This document shows positions 36,856 to 39,279 of a DNA stretch of 39,279 nucleotides, one piece after another. Each line of letters starts with the position of its first letter. Positions within the stretch are counted from its first letter, which is position 1. The translations under genes and the position numbers were made by a program. The stretch covers positions 1-39,279 of the forward strand of contig DAHUZB010000014.1 of the NCBI GenBank assembly GCA_027306785.1, read 5' to 3'. The DNA comes from Vulcanimicrobiota bacterium (GTDB taxonomy: Bacteria > Vulcanimicrobiota > Vulcanimicrobiia > Vulcanimicrobiales > Vulcanimicrobiaceae). Below the pieces are notes generated by a model that had not been told where the DNA came from, made no database searches, and saw only the letters and a program-made list of their open reading frames with translations.

Positions 36856-37949
36856 CGGCGTTACGCGTGCTGAGCGTCGTCGGGGCGCGTCCGCAGTTTA
36901 TCAAAGCGGCGCTGCTCTCGCGCGCCTTCGCGGCGCACGGCGTCACCGAGCTCCTCGTCCATACCGGCCAACATTACGACGAGGCGATGAGCGCGGCGTT
37001 CTTCGCCGAGCTCGCGCTTCCGCAGCCGCACGCCGCGCTCGGGGTCGGATCGGGAACGCACGCGCAGCAGACGGCGGAGATGCTCGTGCGACTCGAGCGC
37101 GTGCTGCTCGATGCCGATCCCGATTGTGTGCTCGTCTACGGCGATACCAACAGCACGCTCGCGGGCGCGCTTGCCGCCGTAAAGCTCGGCATCCCGCTCG
37201 TGCACGTCGAAGCAGGGCTGCGTTCGTTCGATCGCCGGATGCCCGAAGAGGTGAACCGGCTGGTCGCCGATCATCTGGCCGACCTCCTCTTCGCGCCGAC
37301 GGAATCCGCCGCCGAGCAGTTGCGACGCGAAGGGACGGATCGTCCGATCGCGGTCGTCGGCGACCTCATGGTCGATCTCGCGCTCGCCGTCGCGCGAGAT
37401 CTGCCCGCGCGTCCCGCGGTGCTGGATCGCTTCTCGCTACGCAGCCGCGCGTACGTGGTCGCCACGATCCACCGCGCATCGAACACCGCGCAGACCGCGC
37501 GCTTCGCGCAGTTGATCGCGGGCCTACGGCAGATCGGATTGCCGGTGATCTTTCCCGTGCATCCGCGCACCCGGCCGCTGGTCGAGGCGTTACGCGTCGG
37601 AGTCGACGACGAGATCACGGTCTGCGAGCCGCTGCCCTACGCGGAGATGATCGCGCTGCAGCAACACGCGCGCGCGGTCGTGACCGACTCGGGCGGCATG
37701 CAGAAGGAGGCGATCGTGCTCGGAACCCCCTGCGTGACGCTGCGCGACGAGACCGAGTGGACGCAGACGCTCGAAGGCGGCTGGAACGTGCTCGTCGGCA
37801 GCGATCCGGCGGCGATCGCACGCGCGGCGCGGCGTGCTCCGCCGGTCGCACGCATCATGCCGTACGGTGACGGTACGTCCGCGGCGCGCATCGTCGCGGC
37901 GATGCTCGCGCATCTCACCCCGAGGGCGGCGGATTCGTGCGCATCCTGA
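36852..37949 (+). CDS. wbpI: UDP-HexNAc 2-epimerase, WbpI-like
   Basis: 365 residues of the UDP-N-acetylglucosamine 2-epimerase fold. Visible motifs are GARPQFIKAA, HTGQHYD, YGDTNSTLAGALAA, HVEAGLRS, MPEEVNRL, HPRTR and TDSGGMQKEA. In this operon it would epimerise C2 of the 2,3-diacetamido sugar to the manno form. The alternative is plain WecB (UDP-ManNAc formation), which cannot be excluded by motif alone. The 3' end overlaps the next glycosyltransferase gene by 13 bases. Confidence 0.93.
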   Translation: MTALRVLSVVGARPQFIKAALLSRAFAAHGVTELLVHTGQHYDEAMSAAFFAELALPQPHAALGVGSGTHAQQTAEMLVRLERVLLDADPDCVLVYGDTNSTLAGALAAVKLGIPLVHVEAGLRSFDRRMPEEVNRLVADHLADLLFAPTESAAEQLRREGTDRPIAVVGDLMVDLALAVARDLPARPAVLDRFSLRSRAYVVATIHRASNTAQTARFAQLIAGLRQIGLPVIFPVHPRTRPLVEALRVGVDDEITVCEPLPYAEMIALQQHARAVVTDSGGMQKEAIVLGTPCVTLRDETEWTQTLEGGWNVLVGSDPAAIARAARRAPPVARIMPYGDGTSAARIVAAMLAHLTPRAADSCAS

Positions 37950-39160
37950 TCCTCACGCAGTACTACGCGCCCGACGTGGGAGCCCCGCAGACGCGGCTAC
38001 GCGCGCTCGCCGCCGAACTGCGCGCGCTCGGGCACGCGGTCGAAGTCGTGACCGCGATGCCGCACCATCAGCGCGAGCGCGTTCCGGCACCCTATCGCGG
38101 ACGCTTCTACGCGCGCGATGAAGTCGACGGCGTGCGCGTGCACCGCACCTGGGTGCTCCCGGCGAGCGGTACCGGACTACGGCGCATGGCGAGCTATCTC
38201 TCGTTTGCGGCATCGTCGCTGGTCGCCCTTGCGCGCGTGCGCCGACCCGACGCGATCTTCGTGGAATCGCCGCCGCTCGTGCTCGCGGTGCCCGGGTGGA
38301 TCGCGGCACGGCTCGCGCGCGCGGCGCTGATCTTCAACGTCGCCGATCTCTGGCCGGATTCGATTCGCGACCTCGGCGTGATGCGCGACGGCGCCTTCCT
38401 GCGCGCCGCCGCGTCGCTCGAACGCTGGACGTACCGGCAAGCACAGGTCGTCAACGCGGTCACCGACGGTATCCGCGAACGCCTGCGCGACGAAAAAGCG
38501 GTCCCGCTCGGAAAGCTGCGTTCGCTGCCCAACGGCGTCGATCTCGAAGGCTTCGCCCCGCGCGCGCGCGACCGCGAGCTCGCGCACGCACTCGGCCTCG
38601 ACGCGCGTCCGGTGCTGCTCTACGCGGGTACGCACGGGATCGCGCAGGGCCTGCACCACCTGCTCGATGCCGCCGAGATGCTCGGCGATACGGCGCAGTT
38701 CGTCTTCGTCGGCGGCGGTTCGCTGCGCGCCGAGCTCGCGCGCGATGCCGCGTCGCGCGGATTGCGCCACGTTCGGTTCCACGATGCGGTCCCCGCGAGC
38801 GAGATTCCCCGCTGGTACTCGCTCGCCGATGCGGCGCTGGTGCCGCTCGTGCGCTCGCCGGTCACCGCCGGCGCGCGTCCGTCGAAGATGCTCGCGGCGT
38901 TCGCCTGCGGCGTTCCGGTCGTCTATTGCGGCGAAGGCGAAGGCGCGGCGCTCGTCGAGCGCGAGCGCGCGGGCATCGTCGTGCCGCCGGAAGACCCGAA
39001 GGCGCTCGCGCTTGCATTGCGCCTGTATCTCGCCGATCCGCAGCGTCGCGGGCGCGACGGCGAACGTGCGCGCGCGTACGCCGAGCGCGAGTGTTCGTGG
39101 GGCCCGATCGTCCGCCGCTGGCTCTGCGATCTTCCACCCTTTGCCGGAGCATCGTCATGA
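37937..39160 (+). CDS. Family 4 glycosyltransferase, WbuB-like
   Basis: 407 residues of GT-B fold. The N-terminal acceptor half starts MRILILTQYYAPDVGAPQTR. The donor half has VLLYAGTHGIAQGLHHLL and the PSKMLAAFACGVPVV loop followed by E-x7-E-like GEGAALVERERAGI. It should add a hexosamine-type sugar to the lipid-linked glycan on the cytoplasmic face. The start is GTG, inside the 3' end of the epimerase gene. Donor and acceptor sugars are not determinable. Confidence 0.9.
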   Translation: MRILILTQYYAPDVGAPQTRLRALAAELRALGHAVEVVTAMPHHQRERVPAPYRGRFYARDEVDGVRVHRTWVLPASGTGLRRMASYLSFAASSLVALARVRRPDAIFVESPPLVLAVPGWIAARLARAALIFNVADLWPDSIRDLGVMRDGAFLRAAASLERWTYRQAQVVNAVTDGIRERLRDEKAVPLGKLRSLPNGVDLEGFAPRARDRELAHALGLDARPVLLYAGTHGIAQGLHHLLDAAEMLGDTAQFVFVGGGSLRAELARDAASRGLRHVRFHDAVPASEIPRWYSLADAALVPLVRSPVTAGARPSKMLAAFACGVPVVYCGEGEGAALVERERAGIVVPPEDPKALALALRLYLADPQRRGRDGERARAYAERECSWGPIVRRWLCDLPPFAGASS

Positions 39161-39279
39161 AACGCGTTCTCGTGCTCACCTACTACATGCCTCCGCGTGC
39201 GGCGGTCGCGTCGCTGCGCGTCGGTCACCTGCTGCGCACGTTGCCGCGCTTCGGCTGGGAGGTCCTCACCGTCACGCCC
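39157..39279 (+). CDS. Glycosyltransferase, N-terminal fragment
   Basis: Only 41 codons are in the window; the gene runs off the right edge. It starts MKRVLVLTYYMPPRAAVAS and continues RVGHLLRTLP, the usual first strand and helix of a GT-B glycosyltransferase (family 4 type). Its ATG overlaps the previous stop by four bases, so it continues the glycan operon. Confidence 0.72.
   Translation, partial: MKRVLVLTYYMPPRAAVASLRVGHLLRTLPRFGWEVLTVTP

Overview
The window is a very GC-rich, densely coded bacterial chromosome segment with almost no long intergenic space. Many genes overlap by 4 bases (ATGA) and GTG/TTG starts are common. The gene set is that of an aerobic, probably diderm heterotroph: a Thermus-type isocitrate dehydrogenase, the homogentisate pathway for tyrosine, a YbhB-like PEBP protein and an O-antigen-type sugar pathway. 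The mixture suggests a deep-branching high-GC lineage such as Candidatus Eremiobacterota (WPS-2). That placement is inference, because no rRNA or other phylogenetic marker was compared. No CRISPR array, transposase, integrase or phage gene was seen.

Bases 1-8900 hold the 3' end of cobS, a cobalamin-binding protein gene meeting it tail to tail, a small protein of unknown function, isocitrate dehydrogenase, an EgtB-like sulfoxide synthase, a PAS-GAF-GGDEF-EAL signalling protein and an aldehyde dehydrogenase. Bases 8885-14591 form a catabolic island. DeoC and aldehyde dehydrogenase follow HPPD on the minus strand. A conserved-looking protein of unknown function and fumarylacetoacetase run on plus. 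Homogentisate dioxygenase with a CDGSH iron-sulfur protein returns on minus. No maleylacetoacetate isomerase of the GST type is present. Bases 14624-16731 hold a coupled pair of exported proteins: a PEBP-fold protein and an M3-peptidase-like protein that has lost its zinc site.

From about 16757 a run of plus-strand genes begins with the SRP RNA. It continues through DUF4446, an M23 peptidase, YggT, LepA, RdgB and a double GNAT protein, then tRNA-Pro, tRNA-Arg and tRNA-His, and ends at a strong terminator near 22248. A second GGDEF-EAL protein follows. Next come tRNA-Lys(TTT) and two identical tRNA-Lys(CTT) genes between a good promoter and a terminator, an exported protein of unknown function related to the one near base 1000, and tRNA-Leu and tRNA-Gly with another terminator. 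The protein quality-control trio tig-clpP-clpX comes next.

From 30876 to the right edge lies a tightly packed polysaccharide operon: a CapD/WbpM-type dehydratase, then WbpA-, WbpB-, WbpD-, WbpE- and WbpI-like enzymes, a WbuB-like glycosyltransferase and the start of another glycosyltransferase. Together the Wbp set should turn UDP-GlcNAc into UDP-2,3-diacetamido-2,3-dideoxy-glucuronic acid and its mannuronic epimer for a surface glycan. A hexapeptide-repeat acyltransferase is transcribed away from this operon and overlaps the 3' end of clpX in antisense.

The strongest candidates for something undescribed are the unknown protein beside fumarylacetoacetase (10977-11927), the zinc-less M3 pseudopeptidase coupled to a PEBP protein (14624-16731), and the two-member family of unknown proteins (962-1723 and 25581-26513).
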